Positions 12,301 through 22,680 of a stretch of 64,000 bases of DNA are shown one piece after another. Position 1 is the first letter of the stretch. Each line of letters begins with the position of its first letter. The notes beneath the pieces were generated by a model. The model saw only the letters and a list, made by a program, of their open reading frames with translations, searched no databases and was not told the DNA's origin. Position numbers and translations under genes: made by a program. The DNA comes from Tenrec ecaudatus (Eukaryota > Chordata > Mammalia > Afrosoricida > Tenrecidae), in contig NC_134541.1 in assembly GCF_050624435.1 (NCBI RefSeq), forward strand, positions 98,824,805 through 98,888,804. The letters are read 5' to 3'.

Positions 12301-13960
12301 GAGGGCATGTGGATGTACTCTCCTTGGTGTAGACCGCCTTGGATGGCAGCTGGAATTACCCTAGTCAGAAAGATCACTGTGGAGATTGGGCGAATGTTCC
12401 CACAGCAGGATGGAGCAACACAGATGGCAGGCATTCACTTGGAGGGCCTTAGCTGTAGGCTGGAGAGCCCCTAGTTGTTTTAAGGGGAGACCCACCAGCC
12501 ACTTGGGGTGTGGTAGAGGGTTTCCCCTGCAGCATGTAAAGCCAACAAGTGCAGGCAGAAGCTTCCCCAACTGGGCCATCAGAGTTGCCCTAGGCTTGGA
12601 AACCGGTTTTGGCTTGTGAAAAGAAAAAAGGGATACAAGAAAAAATGTAGAGAAAGGGAGGAAAAATACATGAGCAAAAATAAATTAATATGTAAATAAT
12701 ATAAAATAAAAAGCAAACTAACACACACACATACCAAAAACAAACAAAGACCAAACAAAATTAAAACAAAGAGTCAAAAAAATAAAATGATGTAGAAGAA
12801 AAACAATCTGCTGAGACTGCTGGCAAGAGAGAAGAGATAGAAGAAAAGGAAAAAAGAAGGAAAAAATTTAAAATGAGAGCGGTGAGCCCTGTGCTGTGCT
12901 GTGTGCAGCACTGCCACAGGGGGAGGTTGGAGTTCTCCCTGCTGGGTGGGCAGAGTTACACGAGGCATGTGATAGAGGGCTGGAAGCCAGCAGTGGTATG
13001 TGGAAGGAAAGAGAGTGATAGAAGGGAAATAGAAAATAAGAAGAGAGACAAAAGAAAGAAAAATGAAAAGAAAGAGAAAGAAGAGGGGAACCACAACTGT
13101 GCTCACTAAGACTGACTGTGGTAGTAAAGAGAGAAGAAGAAAAATAAAGATGAAAGGGATAGCTTATGTTCGGCCTGATCACCTGAATGTGAGGCCAGAG
13201 GGGTTTACATCCTGTCCCACAGTGGCAGGTTCATGTGCCTTTTTAATTCAGGGTCCCACCAGTGCCTGGCAGGATTGCCTTAGTGAGCAAGATCACTGTA
13301 AAGGCCAGACAGCATTTTCCTCAGCAGCATGGAACATTGCAGAGGGCTGTCGCAGCTGTCTTGTGTGGTGCTCTGTGCTCCCACAGAGGGCAAGCTGGAG
13401 TTTCTCCCTCTGCTTGGGCAGAATTGTTCTAGGCAGAAGGTAAGAGCCTGGAAGCCAGCAGTGACATATGAAAAGAAAGAGAGGTAGAGAAGAGGAAAAA
13501 GAAAGAAAAACAAAACAAATAGAAAAAAGAATAGTAAGTAAGGAGATAGCTGACACCTGATTACCTGACTGTGAGGCTGAAGGAGTTCCAACCTGGCATC
13601 CAAGTAGCAGGGTGATGTGCCCACTTGGTGTAGCATCCCACAGATAATGGGCAGAATTACCCTCAAAGGCATGATCACAGCAGAGGCCAGGCAGCAGTTG
13701 CCACAGAGGTGTTAAACATTAGAGATGACTGGTATAGCTGCATTGAGCTGTATGTAGCTCTGCAGTGGGAGTGGGGGTGGGAGGGGCAAGTACCCTCAGC
13801 CACCTGTAGGACCCCAGGACAATGAGGGGATCCCCCAATCACATGGATGTCAGGCAGGACCTCCCCAGCTGCGTGTAGGATCACTGAGGGTGGAAAGGTT
13901 TTCCCCCCTCTGTTGGGCTTGTGGAGTTGCCCTACTTTGTGCCAAATCACTGACGCTCTA
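12300..13960 (-). repeat. Tandem degenerate units in L1-B 5' region
   Basis: Related segments recur. agatcactgtggagattggg (about 12,371), agatcactgtaaaggccag (about 13,290) and tgatcacagcagaggccag (about 13,674) are each followed by a cag-cagca-gg-acat-g-like stretch. Anchors of the type gggcagagttgccctagg occur near 12,581, 12,953, 13,421 and 13,923, giving a spacing of about 370-500 bp. Each unit has a long plus-strand purine tract (12780-12870, 13000-13095, 13126-13155, 13460-13540). This looks like a monomeric L1 5'UTR promoter array, as known for mouse L1. Confidence 0.55.
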
Positions 13961-14830
13961 ATAGCTCAGAGTTTTGTGGGGGTTTTTTTTGTTTGTTTGT
14001 TTATTTTCCCTTGGTCATCTAGACTGGAATTAAATTTAATTGCCCGCCTCCCTAGTTCTGGGCTCTGGGTTGTGCTCCATGAGAAACTGAAAGTGAGGCT
14101 TGTTCCAGAGGGTCTTTGTTATGTTGAAAGCCTCTGGGCTCTGTAGCTAACTTCTGGAATGCCTTAGCTGGGGCTTTTTTATTATGCTAATGTATGTTAA
14201 AGAACTCTTTCTACCAGATTGTCTTGGAGTTAAACAATGAGCCTGGGATGTGCAGATTTTAAATATTTTTCTCTATTTTATATTGAGCTTATGGGGTTCC
14301 CTGATTTGGGGGCTGTCATCCTGACCCCCCCAGAGGAGAAGATCTAGCTTATCAGCGAGGTTGTTTTCTTCTCTTCCAACTGGAACTAAATGTGTTGCCC
14401 GTGGTATGGCTGCCCACTTATGTTCGGCCACATCAGATCTGACTCAACCCCGTGAATTCCGGTGTGAGGTCCCCTGACTAACTTTCAGAGGTTCTCCTAG
14501 AGTCTGCGATTACCACCCCATTTAGACGTCAGCCTGGGGAAATCTCTACTTGCTGCTAGACCAGGGTACTGGTAGCTGCTTGGTCTGGATCCCACAAGCC
14601 TAGCACACCGAAAGTAAATCGTTTCAGTGCCTTTTCGGTTTGATTTGTGAGTGAAAAATTTTAAGAGTGGGGTTCAGGACAGACACTAACACCCTGATTC
14701 TGATTTTAGGACTCCAACTCCCACTCTCCTTCACCTTAGCTCCCAATTTTCTGGTCTGGCAGCAGGAGCTCCAGGTGGGTTAATATAACACAGTCTTCTT
14801 TCTTTTCTCTCTCTCTCTTCAGTTAAATCC

Positions 14831-15072
14831 TCGATGCTCATAATTACAGGTCTGGAAAATATACTCTGGTGGGGAAGACACTCACAGTTACGAGATATAA
14901 ATCAATCTTAATATTCATTCTCATGACTGGACACAGCCCCTCTAATAACCTCCAATAAAGAAATTTTCATAAAGGAGCTACCATATCAGATGAATTATTC
15001 ATGCACCTGACAGTTCCCTTTGCACGGAGATGATCGGTAGATAAGAACAATCAGATTCTATATCCTTAACCA
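14831..15072. other. Unassigned spacer between L1-B and L1-D
   Basis: A short non-repetitive stretch. No open frame or recognisable element was found. Confidence 0.4.
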
Positions 15073-15945
15073 CTGTAAAATATAGCAAAGCGGGTGCATA
15101 AACAAATGTGGTGAAGAAAGCTGATGGTGCCCGGCTATCAAAAGATATAGTATCTGGGGTCTTAAAGGCTTGAAGATAAACAAGCGGCCATCTAGCTCAG
15201 AAGCAACAACGCCCACATGGAAGAAGCACACCAACCTGTGCGATCACGAGGTGTTGAAGGGATCATGTATCAAGCGTCATCAGAACAAAAATCTTACCAT
15301 AGTGAATGAGGAGGGGAGTGCAGAGTAAAGACCCAAAGCCCATTTGTAGGCCACTGGACATCCCCTTGCAGAGGGGTCTCCTGGAGGAGATGAGCCAGAC
15401 AGGGTGGGATGTAGCAACGATGAAAAATACAACTTTCCTCTAGTTCCTAAATGCTTCCCCCCCCCACCCCGCCCCAATCATGATCCCAATTCTACCTTGC
15501 AAGTCTGGCTAGAACAGAGGATGGAAACTGATACAGATAGGAATTGGAAACACAGGGAATCCAGGGCAGATGATCCCTTCAGGACCAGTGGTGAGTGTGG
15601 CAATATTGGGAACGTAGAGGAAGGGTGGGTTGTAAAGGGGGACCTGATTACAAGGATCTACATGTGACCTCCTCCCTGGGGGATGGACAACAGAAGAGTA
15701 GGTGAAGGGAGATGTCAGACATGGCAAGATATGACAAAATAATAATTTATAAATTATCAAGGGTTCATGAGGGATTGGGGAGGGAGGGGAAAAATACGGA
15801 CCTGATGCCCGAGGCTTAAGTGGAGAGAAAATGTTTTGAGAATGATGAGGGCAATGAATGTACAAATGTGCTTTACACAATCGATGTATGTATGGATTGT
15901 GATAAGAGTTGCATGAGCCACTAATAAAACGATAAAAAAAGATAT
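15073..15945 (+). mobile_element. L1-D: 5'-truncated L1 3'UTR
   Basis: The copy starts just upstream of the shared 3'UTR module (15090-15250). It runs through the usual agaccc-aagccca and gatcccaattctacc segments and ends ctaataaaacgataaaaaaa. It is about 870 bp with no ORF. It closely matches L1-E at 28.7-29.3 kb and the 3' half of L1-G, so it is from a young group. Confidence 0.85.
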
Positions 15946-16862
15946 GTGCAGTGTGCACAGGAAAAAAATGTAGCAATTCTGTCTTAACACCTGTGACTGC
16001 TCCCTTGAGATTGCTCCCTTGAGGAGGGCACAGGGGTGTCTGAGGTCAAGCAGCACTAGGTCAAGGCAATGATTCACCTCATTGCTTATTTATTAGGTTG
16101 CCCACTTATGATATTACCTACTGATTATGCTATATGTTGGCTGTATGACATTTATGCCTTTTGAAAGATCTGTAAGCCCCATTATATACCCATTGGAAAA
16201 TACATTTACTCTCTCAGTCCTTACATAGGGACAATGAGCCCCTGTGCCTCACCATCGGTCTATCTTTATTATTTTTCATGATCACACAATTGCTCCTGAG
16301 GACCAGTTTGAGTATTGGGTACCCCTGTACCCCCATAGTCAGCTACTGCGTAAGCAGTTCCTTATCACCCAAACACCAAGGGTCAGGTGGGAGATGAGCT
16401 GGTGAGAGACCACCTTATGCAAGGAAGTTTCCATGCACAGCTGAAATACTTAAATTGGCTCTCTAGCATCCCCTGTCACTGTACACAATATAGAAACTTC
16501 CCCTCTCAAGTGGTGGTAAGCTGATCCAGAACATCAATGAACAAATGAGAGCTGCTGTCATTCACCATTTCTGTGCTTCTGGCTCCCACAATTTTCCTTC
16601 ACTTTCATTCCAATTTTCTTCCTCTGAATCCCCATTCAGCAGGTAAAATGACTTTTTATACACATTACCGGATTTTCCTTTCAAGTTACAAAATGGACAT
16701 CTGGGACAGCAAGTCTGAAACAGAGGCTTATAAAGAAAAGGACAGCAGTTTCCTGCTCCACATTCAACCCCTGTCATTCTTCTGCCAAAATAACAAGCTT
16801 AGTTTTGGTGTGTGGGCTTCTAGACTCTTCTCTTTGTTCATATAACTGCATGTAAGTATACT
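15946..16862. other. Unassigned sequence, no gene seen
   Basis: No recognisable repeat or exon was found. The short open frames near 16,560-16,850 have no family signature. Confidence 0.45.
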
Positions 16863-17048
16863 GCTGTTGTCAGTTGCCATTGAGTGGAATGTGACTCTCA
16901 GAGACCCAAGTATTAAAGATAAAATTGTTCCACAGTCTTTCCTTGGCTGCAATGTTAACAGAAGCAGATTGCAATCCTTTTCTTATCTGGTACTGAATCA
17001 GACTCAGCACAGATATTCCATTGTGTTGACTGCTAGATGACTTGCCCT
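16863..17048 (-). mobile_element. AfroSINE, old
   Basis: This is the reverse complement of an AfroSINE, from a gttgccattgagtggaatg tail to the internal aagcagattgcaatc segment. It is strongly diverged and lacks the tRNA head. Confidence 0.55.
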
Positions 17049-17196
17049 CTTCTCCCACTCTTCCCAGAAAACTCTGCTGGTGATTGATTTTAGAATGTAT
17101 TCATGTGTACCCAGAATCAGGATATTGTATTCAATCTTGTTATTCTTTAATATTGCTCTTCTTGGTGTTGTAATGCAAATGTTGCTATTAATCTTG

Positions 17197-17286
17197 CTTT
17201 TCTTTCATGTGTACAAATATGCTTGATATAATTGATGTATGGATTGTTAGAAGAGCTATAAGAGCTTCCAATAAAATGTTTTATAA
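17197..17286 (+). mobile_element. Very short L1 3' tail between long direct repeats
   Basis: About 85 bp match the L1 terminus (aattgatgtatggattgtta ... ccaataaaatg). They sit between two diverged direct repeats of about 45 bp, at 17150-17196 and 17293-17339. Confidence 0.6.
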
Positions 17287-17722
17287 GTAGATATATTGCT
17301 CTTTTTGATGTTGTAATAGGAATGCTGTAATAAATCCTGTTGTTCTTTAATATTGTTCCTTTTTTTATTTTTAGTTAATCTATTAATTTTTTTCCTGCTT
17401 CTGTCACACAATTGCTTAAGTCCCTAACAAATGAATCAAATATTTTTTGTGGTTTCTGCCTTTATAAGTTTGTTAGTGATTTCACTGGCTGTTGTAATTT
17501 AGGGAAATGCTTTTTGTTTCCTTGCATCCTAGATAGCCAAATAAAGACTCTTCTAAATTTTCAAGACATTATAGTAACTATCGTTTATTTGAACCCACAA
17601 GTGTACCATGTGATGGGTTCAACTGACAACCTTTATGCCAACATTTTTACCACTCACTGTAAAAAATAATCCATTGTCTTTTAATTACATGTTTCTGTTA
17701 ACTTGTTGAAGCCCTCTCATAC

Positions 17723-17912
17723 AGGAGCCCAGTAGTATGATAGTTACAGTAAACAGGCAACTGATTACCAAAAGGTTGGACTCTCCTATTCCTTGGGAGA
17801 AAGACATGGGTGGCTATCTGCTTTCATAAAGACTTATAGCTTGGAAACCCTATTGGGCAGTTATATTAAGTCAGAACCAACACAATAACAGTGGGTTTGG
17901 TTTGGTTTGGGC
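17723..17912 (+). mobile_element. AfroSINE
   Basis: It has an aggagccca head, a gggagaaagacatgggtggc middle and an acagtgggtttggtttggtt tail. The internal part is diverged. Confidence 0.7.
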
Positions 17913-17992
17913 TTGATCATTACTTCATGTTTTTCCTACTTAAAATTAAGATAATCATAGGATACTTATTATAGTAGCCAACTTGCTCAAGT

Positions 17993-18583
17993 TGTGATGG
18001 ATTGAATTGCATCACCCCCTAAAGACATATGTCTCTTTGGCTGGGTCATATTCTCATTAGTTTGTGATAATGTTATCATGCCACATGATGTTGTCTGGTT
18101 TGATCAGCCAATCAGTTGTAAGGAAATTTGGGTGAGATGAAAGAGCCTTATTCAGATCACAGCCCTTGTCTGAGATAAAGGAAGTTTCCCTGGGATACAT
18201 CATACATAACCATTTATTTTACAAGATATAAAGGGAGAGAGAAGCAAATACAAAAGGTAGGACTTGATGCCATCCAGCAAGAAGATATGGGTGTAGAATG
18301 CATACTTTGGAACTGAGGTCCCTATGCTGAGAACATCCTACTAGACTCAGGGAAAGATTGATATCCAGATACATGGAGATCTCCAAGAGATGCTGGGTCC
18401 ATAGATGTTGAAAGAAAAAAATAACCTTCCCCTAAAGCTGACAGGGAGATAAAGCCTTCCTGTAAAGCTGACACTCCAAATGTATACTTCTAGTCTCCTA
18501 AAGTGCAATAAAACAAATTTTTGTTTGTTAAAGCCACAAACTTGCAATATTTCTGATGTCGCAGCACTAGATAATTAAAAGAG
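17993..18583 (+). mobile_element. MaLR/ERVL-like solo LTR
   Basis: It begins tgtgatggattgaattg and carries an aataaaac signal (about 18,508). It ends with a tttgttaaagccacaaactt... segment, the typical 3' end of mammalian MaLR LTRs. It is about 590 bp. No internal retroviral region follows, so it is a solo LTR. A clear 5-bp duplication was not found. Confidence 0.6.
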
Positions 18584-18711
18584 GTGTAGATAATACATCT
18601 TAAAGCTACTCCATGATATTTTATAGAATGAAAAAAATTCCTCAAAATTAATTCAACAATGTTTCTATCAATAATACTGCAATATTACTACTTGTAACTG
18701 CTCTGAAAGGA

Positions 18712-18960
18712 TCACACTAGAAGGTCTTGGCTAGAGTAGGAGAAAAATGTGGAATGGAACTCAAAATCATTGAAGAGACCAGCCTTATTGGTTGGATAGA
18801 GACAGGTAGAACCCCTGAGACTATGGCCCTTGGCCACCCTTTAGGCCTAGAACTGAACTCAACCCTGTACTAGAACATTCCATCATTCAAGATCAAAAGG
18901 GAAGAATTTACCCAAGGACAGAAGTCTTGGTAGTAATTAAGGTGGAAAAGAAGCAGAAAG
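18712..18960 (+). mobile_element. Possible old L1 3'UTR fragment
   Basis: The ggatcacactagaaggtctt... segment with gaacccctgagactatggcc resembles an old L1 3'UTR type. Evidence is weak, with no coding part. Confidence 0.35.
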
Positions 18961-19079
18961 TAGGGCATGTGCTGAGAGGTTAAGGAAACTGTAATGAACA
19001 CAGACAAAAATATGTAACCAACATACAAATATTAAAGGCACTTTAAGTTCCATAATATACATTTCTCAAAGTTGGATTG

Positions 19080-19190
19080 GTCGGTAAAAGCGTATTTATA
19101 TATCTAATTTTGATAGATAATACCAGATTTATTTCCTAAAAAATGACATTATATTTGTTTGCAGCACTGTGCCTATTTTCCTAATGAGTA
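19080..19190 (-). mobile_element. Old L1 ORF2 fragment (antisense)
   Basis: The segment with gcagcactgtgcctattttcc and flanking bases resembles the reverse complement of an ancient L1 ORF2 C-terminal part. Short and diverged. Confidence 0.4.
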
Positions 19191-19254
19191 GCCAATTCAA
19201 AGACACCATTTTTCATTCATTGGATTGATAGAGTTTATGCTTTTGAGAATACTG

Positions 19255-19548
19255 GAAGAAAGGTAGCCAGTGATCTACTTCCTAAAATTAGCCAGTGAAA
19301 ACCCTATGAATCACAACAGAATATTGTCCACGCTGAGGCTGAAAGACAAAGCCCATAGTGGGAAAGGCACTGAAAATACATGGTGGCTTCAATAATAAGC
19401 TTGAGCCTGCCAACTATCATGAAGATGGCAGAACTAGTCCCTGCTTTGTTGTGTTGTGCATGGGATCTCCCAGAGACAAACTGACAACAAATAACCACGC
19501 CCAAATGACAGGAGCTTCTGTGGGCCCTCCCTGGGAAGAGAGCTGAAC
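19255..19548 (+). mobile_element. RTE-derived SINE (tRNA-Gly family body)
   Basis: It contains gccagtgaaaaccctatgaa and a 3' part with gttgtgcatggg, as in the RTE 3' end. It lacks the tRNA head. The same body occurs at 46.3, 55.5, 59.3 and 62.1 kb. Confidence 0.6.
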
Positions 19549-19844
19549 TAGAGAATCCGAATTGAAGCAAATCAACAGGGTATCCAATAAGCCGGAAGAG
19601 GCAAAGAGAAAAGTGGCCCTGAAATGATAATGGCTCAAGGCCATGTCCCTTTCTTTCATTCCTGAGTAAGCTATAAAGGCTCCCAAATTTCAGACCATTT
19701 CTCAATCATGCTCTCTTACTTGGTATCATTATTCTCCCAACGTAAATGTACATGTCAAATCTCTACACCTTGTTCAAGACTATATGTGATTTCTACACTT
19801 CTCCAAAAAGTCTCCAAGCACTTGCATTTGCTTGAACAATAAGA

Positions 19845-19937
19845 ACAGCATCTACTACTGTAACCATTTGTGATGTGCCAGGCTTCATACCATGTACTTC
19901 ATATGCCTTATCTTAATTACTCCTCAATAACCACATC
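19845..19937 (+). mobile_element. MIR fragment
   Basis: The segment tgatgtgccaggcttcatacc ... ttatcttaattactcctcaa is the MIR core. It is cut at its 3' side by the RTE at 19,940. Confidence 0.7.
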
Positions 19938-19939
19938 AC

Positions 19940-20358
19940 TGTTGTTGTTAGGTGCCATCCAGGTGATTCTGACTCATAGGGAGCCTATGAACAACAGAAT
20001 GAAACACTGCCCTGTCTTGTGACATCCTCATAATTCTTCCTATGCTTGAGCCCGTCATTGCAGTCACAGTACAAATCCATCTTGTTGAAGATCTTTTTTT
20101 TGGCTGTCCCTCTGCTTTCCCAAGCATGATGCCCTTCTGTAGGAATTGGACTCTCCTGACAACATGTCCAAAGTTTGCGAGATGAAGTCTCACCATAGTT
20201 CTGGCCCTACTCCTCTCAAGCCAGATTTGTTTGTTCTTTTGGCAGCCCATCGTACTTTGAATATTCTTCGCCAGCACCATAATTCAGCATCTGTATTTTC
20301 TTTGGTATTCTTTAATCAGTGTCCAACTTTCACATGCATATGAAGCAATTAAAAATAC
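19940..20358 (-). mobile_element. RTE LINE, C-terminal part and 3' end
   Basis: This is the reverse complement of an RTE ORF C-terminus and 3' tail, starting with gttgttgttaggtgccatcc. On the minus strand, diverged residues such as LHLANFGHVVRR, LGKAEGQPKKRS and RAVFHSVVHRLPMSQN can be read. This is the post-RT region shared with BovB-like elements. The element continues at 29,382 and is split by L1-C. Confidence 0.8.
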
Positions 20359-20912
20359 GATGATGATGTTTCTGCCTGCTCTCAGGCTGCCCCACACCAC
20401 TGCAGCGCCCTGTGGTGCATTCCCAGCACAGCAGCGGCCCTGAACACTACACCTGCCTGCCCCAGCCCATTCTATCTGGTGCAGGAGGCTCGCCGCTGAG
20501 GTGCGCTTCCCGCCAATGCAGCTTCTGCCTACTGGCTCAACATTACAGGTCCTGCAGGGAGCCCGGGGAAGTGTATGCTTGACCTGAAGAGTATACATAA
20601 CCCACACATTGCCTGGCTTTGGAGTCCTAGATCAGCACCACCTCCCATGGCAACGAGGCCTCCTCCAACTTTGCCTTCTATTAGGCATCTTTAAAAATTG
20701 GAGGGAAAAGAAAAATTAAAAAAATTTTTTTAATTAAACAAGAAAAAGGTTGCTAAGCATGCCCTGAAAGACCAACTAAAGCAGCCCACAAACAGGGGCA
20801 CACAAGTAGGGTCCAGCCCCCACTCCTGTAACTGAAATTCCTCACTACTGTAGGCTACTGAACCACTGAGGAACTCTGTCTACACGGCAGTCTGACCCAC
20901 CTCTTTAGTAGA

Positions 20913-21430
20913 TGAGGTAGTTTATTGTGCCAACCTGACTGACAAACACATGTAGGGTTAATTTAAGGGAAAGGGATATTTAGCTCAGTGAGCGTTGCCT
21001 TTCTAGTTCTCAGGTTACTTGCTTTGTGATGGTCGCCCCTGTGTGTAGCTACCATAGCCAGTTTCCTGCTTCAGCTGCCAAGTCTTACTTACTGCAAGAC
21101 ATCCCCAAGGAGAAACCTCATGGACATACCCCGATGCAGCCCTGGATGCTGGAGAAGCCATGGGGAGACCCCTGCCAGCACTGAAAAGTGTACACATTAA
21201 TTGACTTGTCTTTCCTCCTGCAGTTGACATCGTTGCATCTTTTTTGTGAGATGGAGGACTTTGTGGATAGGTGTTGGACATATGGGTTAATGGGTTAATG
21301 TTGAACTTGTGGGATTAGGCAGCACTGGGTTGGGATGTTTTCTCGATTAACACCTAACCTTTATATAAAATATCTCTTATACACATGAGTTTCTGTATAT
21401 TTGTTTCTCTAAAGTACCCAGACAAACACA
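20913..21430 (+). mobile_element. ERVL-type solo LTR inside the L1-C 5'UTR
   Basis: A 518-bp TG...CA element starts tgaggtagtttattgtgcc and ends ttgtttctct...cagacaaacaca. It is flanked by gtaga (20908-20912) and gtagg (21431-21435), a 5-bp duplication with one mismatch as expected for ERVL. The ends match the LTRs at 53.2 and 57.2 kb. No internal retroviral genes are present. Confidence 0.7.
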
Positions 21431-21511
21431 GTAGGTCTTAGGCAGCCACCTGAAAGCATCTTTACCAGTAACACAGAGAAAGACCTAAGGGACCCCTGGT
21501 CTCCCAGAAAC

Positions 21512-22629
21512 ATGGGGCCTAAAAAAGGATTGAGGAAAAAAATCAACAGACCACATCGCTCTCAACAACAACAACAACAACAACAAAACATATAGACAAA
21601 ACACAGTATCAGAGTTAATGATGCTCATGGAAGAATCAGAAACGGATCTGTTACAGAAAGAACTCTTCAGACGTTGGCTTGGAATAATACAGGAGTCGAA
21701 GGAAGCAATGAAGAATACGTATGCAATGATAAAGATGAAGCCCACAATAGAGGGGATGAAGTCCACACACCAAATGGAAATTCAGATGCTAATGGATGGG
21801 GTAGCAGAAGCCACACACAATTTTACAGAATTTATGATTAGGCTGGAGGAGACAGAGAACCATATCAGTGATCTCGAAGACACTAAAACAGACCTCAGAA
21901 AGCAAGAAAGACAGTCAGATAGGAAAATTAATGAAGCAGAAGATAACCTGAGATCAATGAAAGATGCTATGAAGAGTAATAATAATCAAGTAATTGGTCT
22001 ACCGGAGCAGAACACACCACACAAGTTGACAGCCAGGATAGTGAAGGAATTTCTGGAAGAAAAATTTCCCACCTTAATGAGTGAGAATTAGGCACTCATA
22101 CAGGAAGCAGAAAGCAAACCAACTAGACTTATCCCCAAGAAGAACTCACCAAGACATATAATAGTAAAAATATCCAACTTTGAGGAAAAAGAGAACATTT
22201 TCAGAGCAGCAAGAGATAGGAAGACAGTCACATACAAAGGGGCTCAGTTAAGTATATGCTCAGACATATCAGTAGACGCCATGAAGAGGAGGAGGGAGTG
22301 GAACAACATCTTCCAAATGCGTAAAGAAAAAAAATGCCTCCCCAAGAAACCTTTACCCTGAAAAATTATCCAGGAAGATAGATGGGGAGATAAGGGTCTT
22401 CCAGGACGAGGAAAGACTCAAAGAATATGCTGCAAGACAACTGACCCTGCAGAAGATATTGGCTGACTCACTATGGCCAGAGGATCAAACTCCACCAAGC
22501 ACAAACAGGCCACCATATAGCCCCTCTCCATCCAGAAGCCAACATGCCATCAGCAGTTACCAAGATAACAGGGCCTCTGAGGGAAAAGAAGACAAGATAG
22601 ACGCTCCCTACAGAAACGCAGCAAATTGA
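21512..22629 (+). pseudogene. L1-C ORF1 (RNA-binding chaperone), broken
   Basis: ORF1 makes the trimeric nucleic-acid chaperone that coats L1 RNA. The ATG at 21512 opens a basic N-terminus (GPKKGLRKKINRPH) followed by eight glutamine CAA codons at 21565-21588. A coiled coil of heptad-like E/K/L residues follows in another frame (21618-22091). Next are the RRM start (NNQVIGLPEQ) and the C-terminal domain (PRHIIVKISNFEEKENIFRA). A YPEKL-like end with a proline/serine-rich extension reaches the TGA at 22627-22629. At about 372 codons it is slightly longer than human ORF1. Stops at 21597 and 22089 and several frameshifts make it non-functional. Confidence 0.8.
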
Positions 22630-22680
22630 TATGAAGGGAGATAGGCAAACACCCAAAGCGCAAGACATGATATGACAGCA

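Larger units (their letters stand above)
6005..14830 (-). mobile_element. L1-B: long antisense L1 without visible ORF1
   Basis: Reading the minus strand, the 5' region spans 14830-12106, ORF2 spans 12105-8350 and the 3'UTR spans 8349-6005, for about 8.8 kb. The ORF2 span of 3,756 nt is the expected L1 ORF2 length. No ORF1 coiled-coil or RNA-binding domain lies between the 5' region and ORF2, whereas L1-C has one. The 5' region holds repeated units of about 370-500 bp with polypurine tracts. Target-site duplications were not found, and the exact 5' end is uncertain. Confidence 0.85.

Noticed and set aside
20370-20690. GC-rich block as a possible exon or retrocopy
   Set aside because: No recognisable protein in any frame. 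It lies between the RTE break and the rest of L1-C, where an L1 5'UTR is the simpler explanation, though not proven.
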